Source of the DNA: Flavobacterium sp. SCGC AAA160-P02 | GTDB taxonomy: Bacteria; Bacteroidota; Bacteroidia; Flavobacteriales; Flavobacteriaceae | Assembly (NCBI GenBank): GCA_000383355.1 | Contig: KB911124.1 | Location: 62,001 to 126,000 of the forward strand | Reading direction: 5' to 3' | DNA: 64,000 nucleotides | Shown here: positions 29,101 through 37,031 of the stretch, piece after piece | Position numbering within the stretch: position 1 is the first letter of the stretch | Layout: every line of letters begins with the position of its first letter | The notes under the pieces: generated by a model | Told to the model about the DNA's origin: nothing | Database searches by the model: none | The model's input: the letters and a program-made list of their open reading frames with translations, nothing else | Position numbers and translations under genes: made by a program

Positions 29101-29457
29101 CAGGTGGTAGATACTACCCAAGGACCGAACGAAAAAAGAGCGCTTTCATATTTAGACGGATTTTTAAGCTTTCCATTTATTGATGTAACTGAAAAAGAAT
29201 TAATTAAAGCAGCTAAACAGGCTGTAAAAATTGCCAAATTTCAAAAGTTACAACGAGAAATAAATGCATTAAAGCGCAATGCGAAAAAGGATAAAATAAA
29301 ACCTGTGGATTTGTTAGATGCCCTTATTAGAATTATCAACAAATACCCAATAGATACGAACGAATCTAACGCTGCATCGCCAATAGTTACCGTGAAATCA
29401 TTTGAAAAAATGAAACCAGAAATTATCATATCAGAATCGTATTCACATAAAAATTAA
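26170..29457 (+). CDS. PLD-nuclease/SNF2 helicase fusion, restriction-like translocase
   Basis: The 1095-residue protein has an N-terminal phospholipase D-like domain with an HKD motif (H133, K135 in KLHAKIYIF, then GSSNLS at 155-160). A full SNF2-type superfamily 2 ATPase follows: Walker A DVVGLGKT (K284), DEAH box (355-358), SATPLNN (397-403), and motifs V-VI near residues 760-795 (EGVNLH and QRIGRVNRIGS). The PLD domain would be the nuclease and the SNF2 part a DNA translocase. The stop codon is one base before the methyltransferase gene, so they form one operon. The pairing suggests a DNA restriction function. DISARM splits the same domains differently; no drmB-like gene is present here. 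Confidence 0.85.
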   Translation: MSTRFFTNDGENTLLNKFKGVFEHNKDIEYFDALVGYFRASGYFRIREYLNDVPKIRILVGIDVDKIIAKYNSKGLLFQGDANQTLIEFLNQAKEDIQTAKYSKEVESGILQFIEDISSKKIEIKAHPSRKLHAKIYIFKPEKWNEHNQGKVITGSSNLSDSGLGGYEGSNYEFNVILESYDDVAFASKEFEKLWEEGISILPIEIKKVKEDTYLNDNFTPFEVYIKFLIEYFGKSVEFDPNSVTDLPKGFMRLSYQIDAVNQGYELLKKHNGFFLADVVGLGKTVVGTLIAKKFFYSNGFPSHISTILIIVPPALKENWVDTLDKFEVKNYDIITNGSLHKIKDPEKYDLVIIDEAHKFRNDTAEAYNELQKLCKTKTKQLLPDVTRAEKKVMLISATPLNNRPSDIANQIYLFQDAKDSTLEVSNLQHFFRKKIDAYKALKDNPNIAEVQQSVKHIYKEIRDKVIAPLTIRRTRTDLKIHDQYKLDIAEQGIIFPEIKKPNKLFYKLSDAADKLYDETMYLLSHDVDGIKYFRYQAIKYLLPDKKQKYKNADVASRALASMMKVLLVKRIDSSFHAFKASLNRFSKATAAMLQMFDNGVIYIAPNLKVNEYITEGREDELIEKIADVIDTDPTITVCVPEDFEPVFLTELKRDFEIVESLNKRWAKVTEDPKLDEFKKRLEKELLNKEINPQQKLVVFSESKETTSYITNALKKDGRTDVLEVHAGNRDRLKETIKLNFDANIPREEYLSDYKIIICTEVLAEGVNLHRSNVIVNYDTPWNSTKLMQRIGRVNRIGSVAPHIHIFNFYPTAKVNSDIELEKKAIMKLQAFHSALGEDSEIYSPDEEIQSFGLFEKDVDEEKDERLAYLMELRKFKEENPEEFRRIRNLPLKARVGRKDRTKKNSTICFIRNHRRDAFYWVKDNDELEEMGFIEVAKEFRADPPEQSIDLHEKHHKQVGIAINDFDEKLKEEMSKGQVVDTTQGPNEKRALSYLDGFLSFPFIDVTEKELIKAAKQAVKIAKFQKLQREINALKRNAKKDKIKPVDLLDALIRIINKYPIDTNESNAASPIVTVKSFEKMKPEIIISESYSHKN

Positions 29458-29458
29458 T

Positions 29459-32400
29459 ATGGATAAAAGAGACCTTCAAAGACTTCTAAATCAGCCTTAC
29501 AAACAGGAGAATTGGAAACAAATTGTACAATTTGTGTTTCCTAATGTATCCATTCTTTCAACACCCAAAGAATTCCCTATTAATAACGAGAAAATAAAAA
29601 AGTTTCGACAAATAGGAAGTATTCGATTAAATGATGGTAAAAACCTTGCTCTGTTTGAGCTACTACTAGCAGATACTGTTAATATACAGCGTAACCGAGT
29701 AGAGCTAAATAATGAGATATCAAAATACATAGACCAAGAGCAAATTCATGGAGTTTTATCTGTGTTCGAACAAGGTACCGATGATTATCGATTTACCTTT
29801 TCTGCTAGAAGTACTGAATTTGATGAAGAGGAAAGTGATTTTATACAGAAGAAAACAGATACAAAACGATATACCTATGTTTTAGGTAAAAATGAAAGCT
29901 GTAAAACACCTGCAGACCGTTTTTATAAATTAAGTGAGAATAAAGCTGACGTCGATATTAATGCTATTCAACACGCCTTCTCTGTGGAGCAATTGTCAAA
30001 AGAGTTTTTTGATAAATACAAGAAGCAGTTTGATAAATTTTGGAAATACATTGCATCCAAAGATGAATATAAAAACGTATTTCATGCCAACGACCAAGAA
30101 AAGCAGGAGGTTAAAATTAGAAACTTTACCAAAAAACTTCTTGGGCGTATTGTGTTTCTTCATTTTTTACAAAAAAAAGGCTGGATGGGTTGTCCAGAAC
30201 AGGAGTTATGGGGATCTGGTGATAAAAAATTCATGCAAAACCTTTTCAAGGATTTCACTCATAAAGAACAGTTTCATAGTAAATGTTTGGTAGAATTATT
30301 TTACAATACACTCAATGCTAAAAGAGACGAGCAACTATTTAGTTGCGAAGGACTGGAGGGTGCATTAAACAAATCAAAAGTACCTTACTTAAACGGAGGT
30401 TTGTTTGATTCTGATAAACTGGAATCTACAAAAATTGACTTTCCAGAAAGTTACTTTGAAGACTTGTTCGATTTCTTTGGGCAATACAATTTCACTATTG
30501 ATGAGAATGACCCTAACGACCACGAAGTAGGTATTGATCCAGAAATGTTAGGTCATATTTTTGAAAACTTGCTAGAAGATAATAAAGATAAAGGTGCATT
30601 TTATACCCCCAAGGTTATTGTACAGTACATGTGCCAAGAGAGCATTATTGAATATTTAGCTACTAAGTTGTCGGCGGAAACCTCTGGAAAAGTAAAACAA
30701 GCCATTGAAGATTTAATACGAAACCGATTGGCAGAAGAAATCTCCGATTTAGATTTGGTAGAACCAGTAGCACAGGCGCTCTATGATGTGAAAATCTGTG
30801 ACCCAGCTATTGGTTCTGGTGCTTTCCCAATGGGGATTTTAAATGTTATTTACCAAGTTATAGAAGCCTTATTTTATTTACAACCCGTTTCTGTTGCCAT
30901 AGTTTGGGATATCAGTGATACAGAATGGCAACCGCACTTAGTTAAGAAGAACATTATACAGCACAGTATTTATGGGGTTGATATTGAAAGTGGAGCCGTA
31001 GATGTTGCACGTTTACGTTTCTGGTTGGCATTAGTAGTAGATGAGGTAGAGCCCTTACCATTACCTAATTTAGACTATAAAATTATGCAGGGCAATAGCC
31101 TGTTAGAAAGTTTTGAAGGCATTGACTTAAGCCAAATAAGTGATGCAGCTGCCTACGAAGCTATTTATGAAAGTGAGCAAATAGACATGTTTAGTGGTGA
31201 AGCCAAAAAAAAGGTAACGATGTCTTTAAATTTTGAAGATGTTAAAAATCTAATGGATGATTATTTTAATGCCAATGACCCTGAAACAAAAAAAGATTTA
31301 CACAAACGGATTGATGACCAAGTTCTAAACCACATACACTTTACCTTATCTGAACATAAAAATGAAATTAAAAAGAAGGCCAATAAACTAGAAAAAAAAT
31401 TAAGCCTTGTTGAAGCAGCAGCCCGCACCTGGGAGCAAAAAGAAAAGATTAGAACGAGTAGTAAAGCAGCTAAAGAATTAATTAAGCTGAATACTGAGTT
31501 ATCAGAATATGATGAAAAGGAGCATAAACTAGCTCAATTATCACAATCTAATGAACGTCCATTCTTTTTATGGCATTTGTTTTTTCAAGAGGTTTTTGAT
31601 CAAGGAGGCTTTGATATTGTAATAGGAAACCCTCCATATGTAAAAGAATACACAAATAAAAATGCTTTTGATGGTTTACGAAATTCACAATATTATCAGG
31701 GCAAAATGGATCTTTGGTATTTCTTCGGGTGTTTCTGTCTAGACTTATTAAAAGAAAAAGGTGTTGAATGTTTTATAGCACAAAACAATTGGATTACAAG
31801 TTCTGGTGCTTCCAAATTTAGAACTAAAGTTTTAGAGGATACAGAAATAAAAATATTTACTGATTTTTGGAACTATAAAGTTTTTAATTCTGCGGGTATT
31901 CAAACTATGGTTTATTTACTTCAAAAAAGAATGCCAAAAATTAATTATTATTTAAAATATTCTGTTCTTAAAAATGATAGCTTAAAAAAGAGCCATTTAG
32001 TTAGCTTTCTTGATTTCAAAATAAAACAAAAATCATCAGAAAAATTTATATTGAATTTTAATACAGATTCATATCGAAATTCTCTAATAACTTTTAATAG
32101 TCCTATTATCGATAATGTATTAAATAAAATTGCAAATAATGCGGTAAGTTATTTGAAAAACGATGAGGTTGCACAAGGAATTGTATATCCTCAGGATAAA
32201 CTAAACAAGAAAAATTTAAAGAAACTAGGCTCCGATTTTAAATTAAATAATGGAATATTTCAGTTGTCAGAAAAAGAATTAAAAAAATTATGTTTAGAAA
32301 ATAATGAAAAAGAATTAATTAAACCATTTTTTTCCACCAAGCAATTATCTAAATTTTATGCGAATCCTAATAATAATGAATGGGTTATTTATACTAAATC

Positions 32401-32965
32401 AAATATAAAAACACAAATACATTTATATCCAATTATTAAAAAACATTTAGACAAATACAGTACAATAATTACCTCAGACAATAAACCTTATGGCCTTCAT
32501 AGGCCAAGAAATGAAGATTTTTTTCTTGGAAAAAAAATATTATCCCTTAGAAAAACAGAATTTCCTTGTTTTACATATACAGATTTTGACTGTTTCGTTT
32601 CTCAAACCTTTTTTTCTATTAAGACAAATAGGTTTGATTTAAAATATTTGACAGCTATATTAAATTCAAAATTGATTTCTTTTTGGCTTCGTTACAAAGG
32701 GAAAATGCAAGGCAATAATTATCAAGTTGATAAAGCCCCTTTATTAAGCATTCCTCTTTTACCATCAGTTAATGAGTCATTATTTATTGATTTGGTTGAC
32801 AAAATATTGGTACTGAAAGGAGAAGATACTTCTGTTTTTGAAAATCAAATAGACAATATAGTTTATAAATTATACAATTTAACTTATGAAGACGTTTTGG
32901 TTATTGAACCAGAATTTTCAGATCACATGAATAATTACGAATATGAAAAATTTAGGATTGAATAG
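29459..32965 (+). CDS. N6-adenine DNA methyltransferase, Eco57I/PglX-like, with target recognition domain
   Basis: The 1168-residue product has a long N-terminal region of unassigned function (about residues 1-380) and then an adenine methyltransferase core. AdoMet motif I CDPAIGSGAFPMG is near residue 447, and catalytic motif NPPY at about 724-727. A coiled-coil-rich linker separates them (about 600-700). The last 250 residues have the TaqI-like specificity-domain pattern, for example KPFFSTKQLSKF and KTEFPCF. That makes this a Type IIG/ISP-like modification and recognition subunit. The N-terminal region has an ALFELLLAD segment but no recognisable PD-(D/E)xK nuclease. It is transcribed directly after the PLD-SNF2 gene. 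Confidence 0.85.
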   Translation: MDKRDLQRLLNQPYKQENWKQIVQFVFPNVSILSTPKEFPINNEKIKKFRQIGSIRLNDGKNLALFELLLADTVNIQRNRVELNNEISKYIDQEQIHGVLSVFEQGTDDYRFTFSARSTEFDEEESDFIQKKTDTKRYTYVLGKNESCKTPADRFYKLSENKADVDINAIQHAFSVEQLSKEFFDKYKKQFDKFWKYIASKDEYKNVFHANDQEKQEVKIRNFTKKLLGRIVFLHFLQKKGWMGCPEQELWGSGDKKFMQNLFKDFTHKEQFHSKCLVELFYNTLNAKRDEQLFSCEGLEGALNKSKVPYLNGGLFDSDKLESTKIDFPESYFEDLFDFFGQYNFTIDENDPNDHEVGIDPEMLGHIFENLLEDNKDKGAFYTPKVIVQYMCQESIIEYLATKLSAETSGKVKQAIEDLIRNRLAEEISDLDLVEPVAQALYDVKICDPAIGSGAFPMGILNVIYQVIEALFYLQPVSVAIVWDISDTEWQPHLVKKNIIQHSIYGVDIESGAVDVARLRFWLALVVDEVEPLPLPNLDYKIMQGNSLLESFEGIDLSQISDAAAYEAIYESEQIDMFSGEAKKKVTMSLNFEDVKNLMDDYFNANDPETKKDLHKRIDDQVLNHIHFTLSEHKNEIKKKANKLEKKLSLVEAAARTWEQKEKIRTSSKAAKELIKLNTELSEYDEKEHKLAQLSQSNERPFFLWHLFFQEVFDQGGFDIVIGNPPYVKEYTNKNAFDGLRNSQYYQGKMDLWYFFGCFCLDLLKEKGVECFIAQNNWITSSGASKFRTKVLEDTEIKIFTDFWNYKVFNSAGIQTMVYLLQKRMPKINYYLKYSVLKNDSLKKSHLVSFLDFKIKQKSSEKFILNFNTDSYRNSLITFNSPIIDNVLNKIANNAVSYLKNDEVAQGIVYPQDKLNKKNLKKLGSDFKLNNGIFQLSEKELKKLCLENNEKELIKPFFSTKQLSKFYANPNNNEWVIYTKSNIKTQIHLYPIIKKHLDKYSTIITSDNKPYGLHRPRNEDFFLGKKILSLRKTEFPCFTYTDFDCFVSQTFFSIKTNRFDLKYLTAILNSKLISFWLRYKGKMQGNNYQVDKAPLLSIPLLPSVNESLFIDLVDKILVLKGEDTSVFENQIDNIVYKLYNLTYEDVLVIEPEFSDHMNNYEYEKFRIE

Positions 32966-32981
32966 AAATAGAAGAAATTAA

Positions 32982-33260
32982 ATGAAGTTTGACAAAATTA
33001 AAATAGAACAAATTAATCTTGCCATAAAAGATTTCAAGGAAAAAGGCTTTCCAGATGGTTTTAAGGCATCTGCCTATTTTGATGTTGAAATAGATGGTGA
33101 ATTGTATCCACCCAAGCCAATTATGGCCTATGCCAATCATCATGCTACTGGTGAGGAGACTACAAATAACTTTAGTGGTGGTTTAGACACGCCTTGTTTT
33201 AAAGCCTTTGAGCGGTTGGGTATACCTATTATTAAAAAAAAATACTATTCGATAAAGTAA
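32982..33260 (+). CDS. Small restriction-associated domain protein
   Basis: The 92-residue product contains the pattern DGELYPPKPIMAYANHHATG, followed by FSGGLDTPCFKAFERLGI. I recognise this as a small N-terminal domain that precedes HNH or other nuclease domains in McrA/McrB-like restriction proteins; here it is encoded alone. It starts 16 bases after the methyltransferase gene and is followed by a terminator, so it is the last gene of the restriction operon. It may be an accessory DNA-binding subunit or a leftover of a longer enzyme. The protein appears complete, with its own start and stop. Confidence 0.6.
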   Translation: MKFDKIKIEQINLAIKDFKEKGFPDGFKASAYFDVEIDGELYPPKPIMAYANHHATGEETTNNFSGGLDTPCFKAFERLGIPIIKKKYYSIK

Positions 33261-33296
33261 TAGGAGAATTCGTCACAATATTAGATTTTTAACCAT

Positions 33297-33322
33297 AAAA
33301 AAAAGCCCACAAAATGTGGGCT
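33297..33322 (-). terminator. Intrinsic terminator shared by the restriction operon and isochorismatase gene
   Basis: AGCCCACA-AAA-TGTGGGCT forms an 8-bp stem with eight T residues on the minus-strand side. It therefore terminates the minus-strand isochorismatase gene and may also work for the restriction operon coming from the left. Confidence 0.8.
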
Positions 33323-33349
33323 CAAAACAAAAAACTCGAATTAATAATC

Positions 33350-33988
33350 TTACTCATACCCTTTGCCTTCCAACACCAAATCTTGGGCACCTTTTACCAC
33401 CTCTAAAAAAGCAGTACTGGCCATGGGTTGGCTAAACATAGGAAAATCTTTTTCTATGGCATTGTTGTGTTCTTCTGTACTTAAGCCAGCGCAGCAGTCT
33501 GTTAGCGTTACCACATTATACCCACTTTCATAAGCAGTTCTCATGGTAGACTCTACACAGCAATTGGTTAAAAAACCTGCTATAGCAACATTTTTAATGC
33601 CCTTACTACGTAAAATAAAATCTAAATTGGTGCTGTGAAAACCACACAAGCCACGTTTACCTTCTACTACCACATCTTCTTTTTCTGGCGCAAGTGCTGG
33701 TATAATTTCTACACCCCAAGTATCTTTTAAAAAAGCCTTGTTGTCTACAATACCTTTTAAAATACCATAAGGGTTGCTGGTAAGTTCATTGTAATTTTCT
33801 GAAAAAGAAATAGCAATATGCACTATCTGTACACCTTCTTTTCTAGCCTCTTCTACCAATGCTACCGTATTAGATAACATATTGGTTTGTTTCATAACAC
33901 CTTTTACAGCATCATGAAAAATGCCTCCTTTAGAGGTAAAATCGTTTTGGTATTCTATTAATAGAATAGCGGTTTCTTTTTTGTTCAT
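33350..33988 (-). CDS. Isochorismatase family cysteine hydrolase
   Basis: The 212-residue cytoplasmic protein has the cysteine-hydrolase fold. The catalytic lysine is in VEGKRG, and the nucleophile cysteine in GFLTNCCVESTMR with the preceding cis-peptide. The first catalytic position, usually aspartate in (L/I)IDxQNDF, is glutamate here (LLIEYQNDF). Members hydrolyse amides or enol ethers, for example nicotinamide, N-carbamoyl compounds or biuret. The substrate cannot be named. It is divergent from an AraC gene and lies next to the pyroglutamate cluster, so an amidase role in the same catabolic setting is possible. Confidence 0.78.
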   Translation of the reverse strand: MNKKETAILLIEYQNDFTSKGGIFHDAVKGVMKQTNMLSNTVALVEEARKEGVQIVHIAISFSENYNELTSNPYGILKGIVDNKAFLKDTWGVEIIPALAPEKEDVVVEGKRGLCGFHSTNLDFILRSKGIKNVAIAGFLTNCCVESTMRTAYESGYNVVTLTDCCAGLSTEEHNNAIEKDFPMFSQPMASTAFLEVVKGAQDLVLEGKGYE

Positions 33989-34522
33989 GGGGTTCTTTTT
34001 TATGATTTGTATCTATAACTTACAGCATTATACAGCTGTAAATGAATACTTACAAAGTAGTAATTTTATAAAAAAAGAAATGTCACAATCTTGGCAATAA
34101 ATAGCACAATTTTTTCAAAAACTAGAAGTATGTAACGAGGTTTAGAAATAAAGCCTTAATATAGGGCACAAAAAAAAAGGATTGAATGGTTAAATTCTCT
34201 CCTTTTAGGGTATTTAAGGGGTAATATTTTTAGTTTTTTTTATAAAAAAATAGATAATTTTTAGTGTTGCTATCACTAAGCTGTTTATTCTATTTAGTAA
34301 AAATAGTAAACAAAATTTCAACTATTTTTTTTTTGTAAACATATTTAAAAATTTGCTTTCTCATAACAATATAAAACATAAAATTACATAAGCGTTTACA
34401 AGCCGCAATTTAGAACACTAAGCAATTTCACAATGTCACTATAGTTGCAATTAACAACTCTTAGTAGCACATTTGTGTCAATATTTTTGAAACTACCTAT
34501 AAATTGTGGTACATTTACTGTA
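33989..34522. promoter_or_regulatory. Divergent intergenic region between the isochorismatase and AraC genes
   Basis: This 534-base AT-rich stretch contains no gene. It must hold the promoters of both divergent genes. I see an inverted repeat TTAGTG-ttgctat-CACTAA at 34261-34279 as a candidate operator, and long A/T tracts on both sides. No exact TAnnTTTG box was found close to either start. Confidence 0.4.
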
Positions 34523-35446
34523 ATGCAAAAAATAACTCCTATACCCTTAATATCAGACAGTAAGGTCTCTGAACTCATAGAACAAAGACGCGGTTTTAGC
34601 CTAAACACCTGCGAACTCAATATTTATGAAACTAGAAAAGCAGTAGACAATTTTCCACTAAGTTTTAATGGCTTTACCATTACCTCTATGCTTAGAGGAA
34701 CAAAAAAAGTGCGTTTTAAAGACTTAATTTCTAGAGAATATGTGCCCGGAAATACCATTATTGCCCCGGCTAAAAAAGAATTAAAAATAGATTTTGTTGA
34801 ATCTTCTTTTAAGAACCCTACACAATGTACCGCGCTTACCTTAGACAATACCTTGGTAAAAACACAACTAAACGAGTTTAATGAATTGCTAAACAAAGGT
34901 AGTTTTAGTAAAAACTTAGATGTGTTAGATAGTGCTGTGTTTCTTTATAACAATGAAGAACTAGTAAGTATACAGCAAAAAATTACTGCCATTGCTGCTT
35001 CTAATGACCCTTTTAAAGAAATACACGTAAAAATACTTTTAAAAGAATTGGTGCTATGCGTCTTAAAGATGAAACATCTTAATATTCTAAATGCAGATGC
35101 TGCAGAAAACACCAACAACACTCCTTTTGCTGCCATTATTAATTTTATTCGTCAAAATATTTACAACACCATTAGTATTGAAGATTTATTACAGGTATCT
35201 TGTATGAGTAAATCTACTTTTTACAGAGCTTTTGTAGATCAGTTGGGTGTTTCTCCTTATCAGTTAATTATAAACGAGCGTTTAAAAATAGCTAAAAATT
35301 TATTGCTAGAAGAACGGCTATCTATTAAAGAAACTGCCTACGCTTCAGGGTTTTCTAGTCCTAATTATTTTATAAGATTGTTTAAAAAACACGAAGGTAT
35401 TACACCCAAACAATTTGTAAATAGCAAATTAAATACATTTTTATAG
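34523..35446 (+). CDS. AraC family transcriptional regulator of the pxp region
   Basis: The 307-residue protein has an N-terminal sensing domain resembling AraC-type cupin regions (about residues 1-190) and a C-terminal AraC DNA-binding domain (about 205-305). The latter has SIEDLLQVSCMSKSTFYRAF and the final GFSSPNYFIRLFKKHEGITPKQF signature. The start at 34523 (MQKITPIPL) is preferred over an upstream in-frame ATG whose 26 added residues look non-coding. It is convergent with pxpC (15 bases apart) and divergent from the isochorismatase gene. The likeliest targets are that gene and possibly the pxp operon. Confidence 0.85.
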   Translation: MQKITPIPLISDSKVSELIEQRRGFSLNTCELNIYETRKAVDNFPLSFNGFTITSMLRGTKKVRFKDLISREYVPGNTIIAPAKKELKIDFVESSFKNPTQCTALTLDNTLVKTQLNEFNELLNKGSFSKNLDVLDSAVFLYNNEELVSIQQKITAIAASNDPFKEIHVKILLKELVLCVLKMKHLNILNADAAENTNNTPFAAIINFIRQNIYNTISIEDLLQVSCMSKSTFYRAFVDQLGVSPYQLIINERLKIAKNLLLEERLSIKETAYASGFSSPNYFIRLFKKHEGITPKQFVNSKLNTFL

Positions 35447-35461
35447 TTGCCAAAAAAGCAG

Positions 35462-36304
35462 CTAGTCTTCCAATACAAACTGTATAATATCTCCTGCTAT
35501 CTTTTGGCTAATTCTTGCCATGGCAATTTCAGACAATTGTAAAATTCTAGGGTAGCCACCTGTTACTTGGCAGTCTTGCAGTAAAACAATGCATTTTCCA
35601 GAAGGGGTTAACTGTACTGTACCTGGCAAAACCGCAGCAGTAAGAATAGGAGATAGCTTGTTTTCTAGAGGTTCTTGCAAGCGGTACCCCACTCTATTAT
35701 TGTCTTCAGAAATAGTAAAAGATTTTGCTAATTGCACCTGTTGTTCTTTGGTAAGTTTTGCATACTCTGGCCCCTTAAAACAGGGCAAATACCTTGTTGT
35801 AAAATGAGTTTTAGACACCCTTACTTTAGAAAAGCTAGCGGTATGCTCTTCTTGTATGGGGAGTATGGCTAAAAGAGCTCCTTTTGAAAGTGTTTGAGCT
35901 GTAATACCAAAAGAAAAACTTCTACTACCCAACACTATTTCTGATTGTATGCCTCCTTGAACTGCCACATAAGTTCTTGCGCCATAGATTCGTTTGCCAA
36001 AAGACAATACCGTATCTGGGGCAACATAATACACCTGATGCACCGCAACTGCTTGCCCGTTTAATTTTGGCGAGAAGTTGGCCCCTGTTATACAGATATA
36101 GGTAGCTGTTTTAAATTTAAATATTCCTTGCCCAAAAGTAATTTCTAGTACAGCATCTTTCTCGTTATTTTTTAAAAGAATATTAGCCAGGGCTGCCGCA
36201 GATGAATCTACAGAACCCGCTTGCGGAATGCCTTGTTTTGCAACACCAAAACGCCCCTTGTCTTGCACAGAACAATACATTCCAGAATGTAGTACTTCTA
36301 TCAT
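35462..36304 (-). CDS. pxpC: 5-oxoprolinase subunit PxpC
   Basis: This 280-residue protein is the KipA-like subunit of the prokaryotic ATP-dependent 5-oxoprolinase (PxpABC), which opens 5-oxo-L-proline to glutamate. Typical segments are QDKGRFGVAKQGIPQAGSVD near the N-terminus, the strand-rich carboxyltransferase-like core, and CQVTGGYPRI near the C-terminus. Many annotations call it a biotin-dependent carboxyltransferase, but with pxpA and pxpB beside it the oxoprolinase assignment is secure. Its start overlaps the pxpB stop by four bases. It is the last gene of the operon. Confidence 0.92.
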   Translation of the reverse strand: MIEVLHSGMYCSVQDKGRFGVAKQGIPQAGSVDSSAAALANILLKNNEKDAVLEITFGQGIFKFKTATYICITGANFSPKLNGQAVAVHQVYYVAPDTVLSFGKRIYGARTYVAVQGGIQSEIVLGSRSFSFGITAQTLSKGALLAILPIQEEHTASFSKVRVSKTHFTTRYLPCFKGPEYAKLTKEQQVQLAKSFTISEDNNRVGYRLQEPLENKLSPILTAAVLPGTVQLTPSGKCIVLLQDCQVTGGYPRILQLSEIAMARISQKIAGDIIQFVLED

Positions 36305-37023
36305 AACAAACTACTTTTAAGTGTATAGGTTTTGTTGGCAACTTCTTTTTCTACCTCATAAAAAGTAGCCAGCGTTATGGGTATAAACTGTATGCGATCT
36401 CCTGGCTTGGCAAAGATTGGCGCTACATTGTTTGTATTAAAAAAATTAACTGGAGATTTTCCAATAATATTCCAACCGCCAGAACTATTTTGAGGATATA
36501 CGCCTGTTTGTGCTCCTCCAATACCAACAGAGCCCTTGGCTACTCTAATTCTTGGAGTGGCTATTCTTGGCGTATGTAAGGTAGCATGAAGCCCGCCCAA
36601 ATACAGAAAGCCTGGTAAAAAGCCAATAAAGTAAATGAGGTAGCTTACCCCTGTATGTAAGGCAATAATATCTTCTACAGTACAGTGCTTTTTAGCCGCC
36701 ATTTCTTCTAAATCTAGCCCAAAAGATGGGTGGTAACAAACAGGAATTTGCCAGAGTTGCTGTACTTCTTTTTTTTGTGAGCTTTGGGTAGTATAAAGCT
36801 CTTGAAGCTCTAGGGTAGTACTGGTGTAATTTGCAACAGATGCTGTATATTTTATAAGCAAAGAATGGTAGGCAACAACCGTATCTAACACGTTACTATT
36901 TTTTATAATTTTCTTCTCAAAAGCAACAATATCTCCAATAATCTCTTCTGCTATCTTAGCAGGCCATTCTATTAAAATAGCCGAGTTACCAAAAGGTTTG
37001 TATGTGAGATGAAATGCGCTCAA
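36301..37023 (-). CDS. pxpB: 5-oxoprolinase subunit PxpB
   Basis: The 240-residue KipI-like protein has the conserved cores IPVCYHPSFGLDLEEMAA, YLIYFIGFLPGFLYLGGL, and PRIRVAKGSVGIGGAQTGVYP. It pairs with PxpC to form the catalytic half of 5-oxoprolinase. In B. subtilis the homologue KipI also inhibits the KinA sensor kinase, but no such kinase is expected in this phylum. It lies nine bases after the P1-peptidase gene and overlaps pxpC, which supports one transcript. Confidence 0.92.
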   Translation of the reverse strand: MSAFHLTYKPFGNSAILIEWPAKIAEEIIGDIVAFEKKIIKNSNVLDTVVAYHSLLIKYTASVANYTSTTLELQELYTTQSSQKKEVQQLWQIPVCYHPSFGLDLEEMAAKKHCTVEDIIALHTGVSYLIYFIGFLPGFLYLGGLHATLHTPRIATPRIRVAKGSVGIGGAQTGVYPQNSSGGWNIIGKSPVNFFNTNNVAPIFAKPGDRIQFIPITLATFYEVEKEVANKTYTLKSSLL

Positions 37024-37031
37024 TAGTAGTT

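Noticed and set aside
26170-33260. DISARM or BREX as the identity of the restriction-like operon
   Set aside because: DISARM needs a DUF1998 gene with separate PLD and helicase genes, and BREX needs pglZ and brxC. None of these is present.
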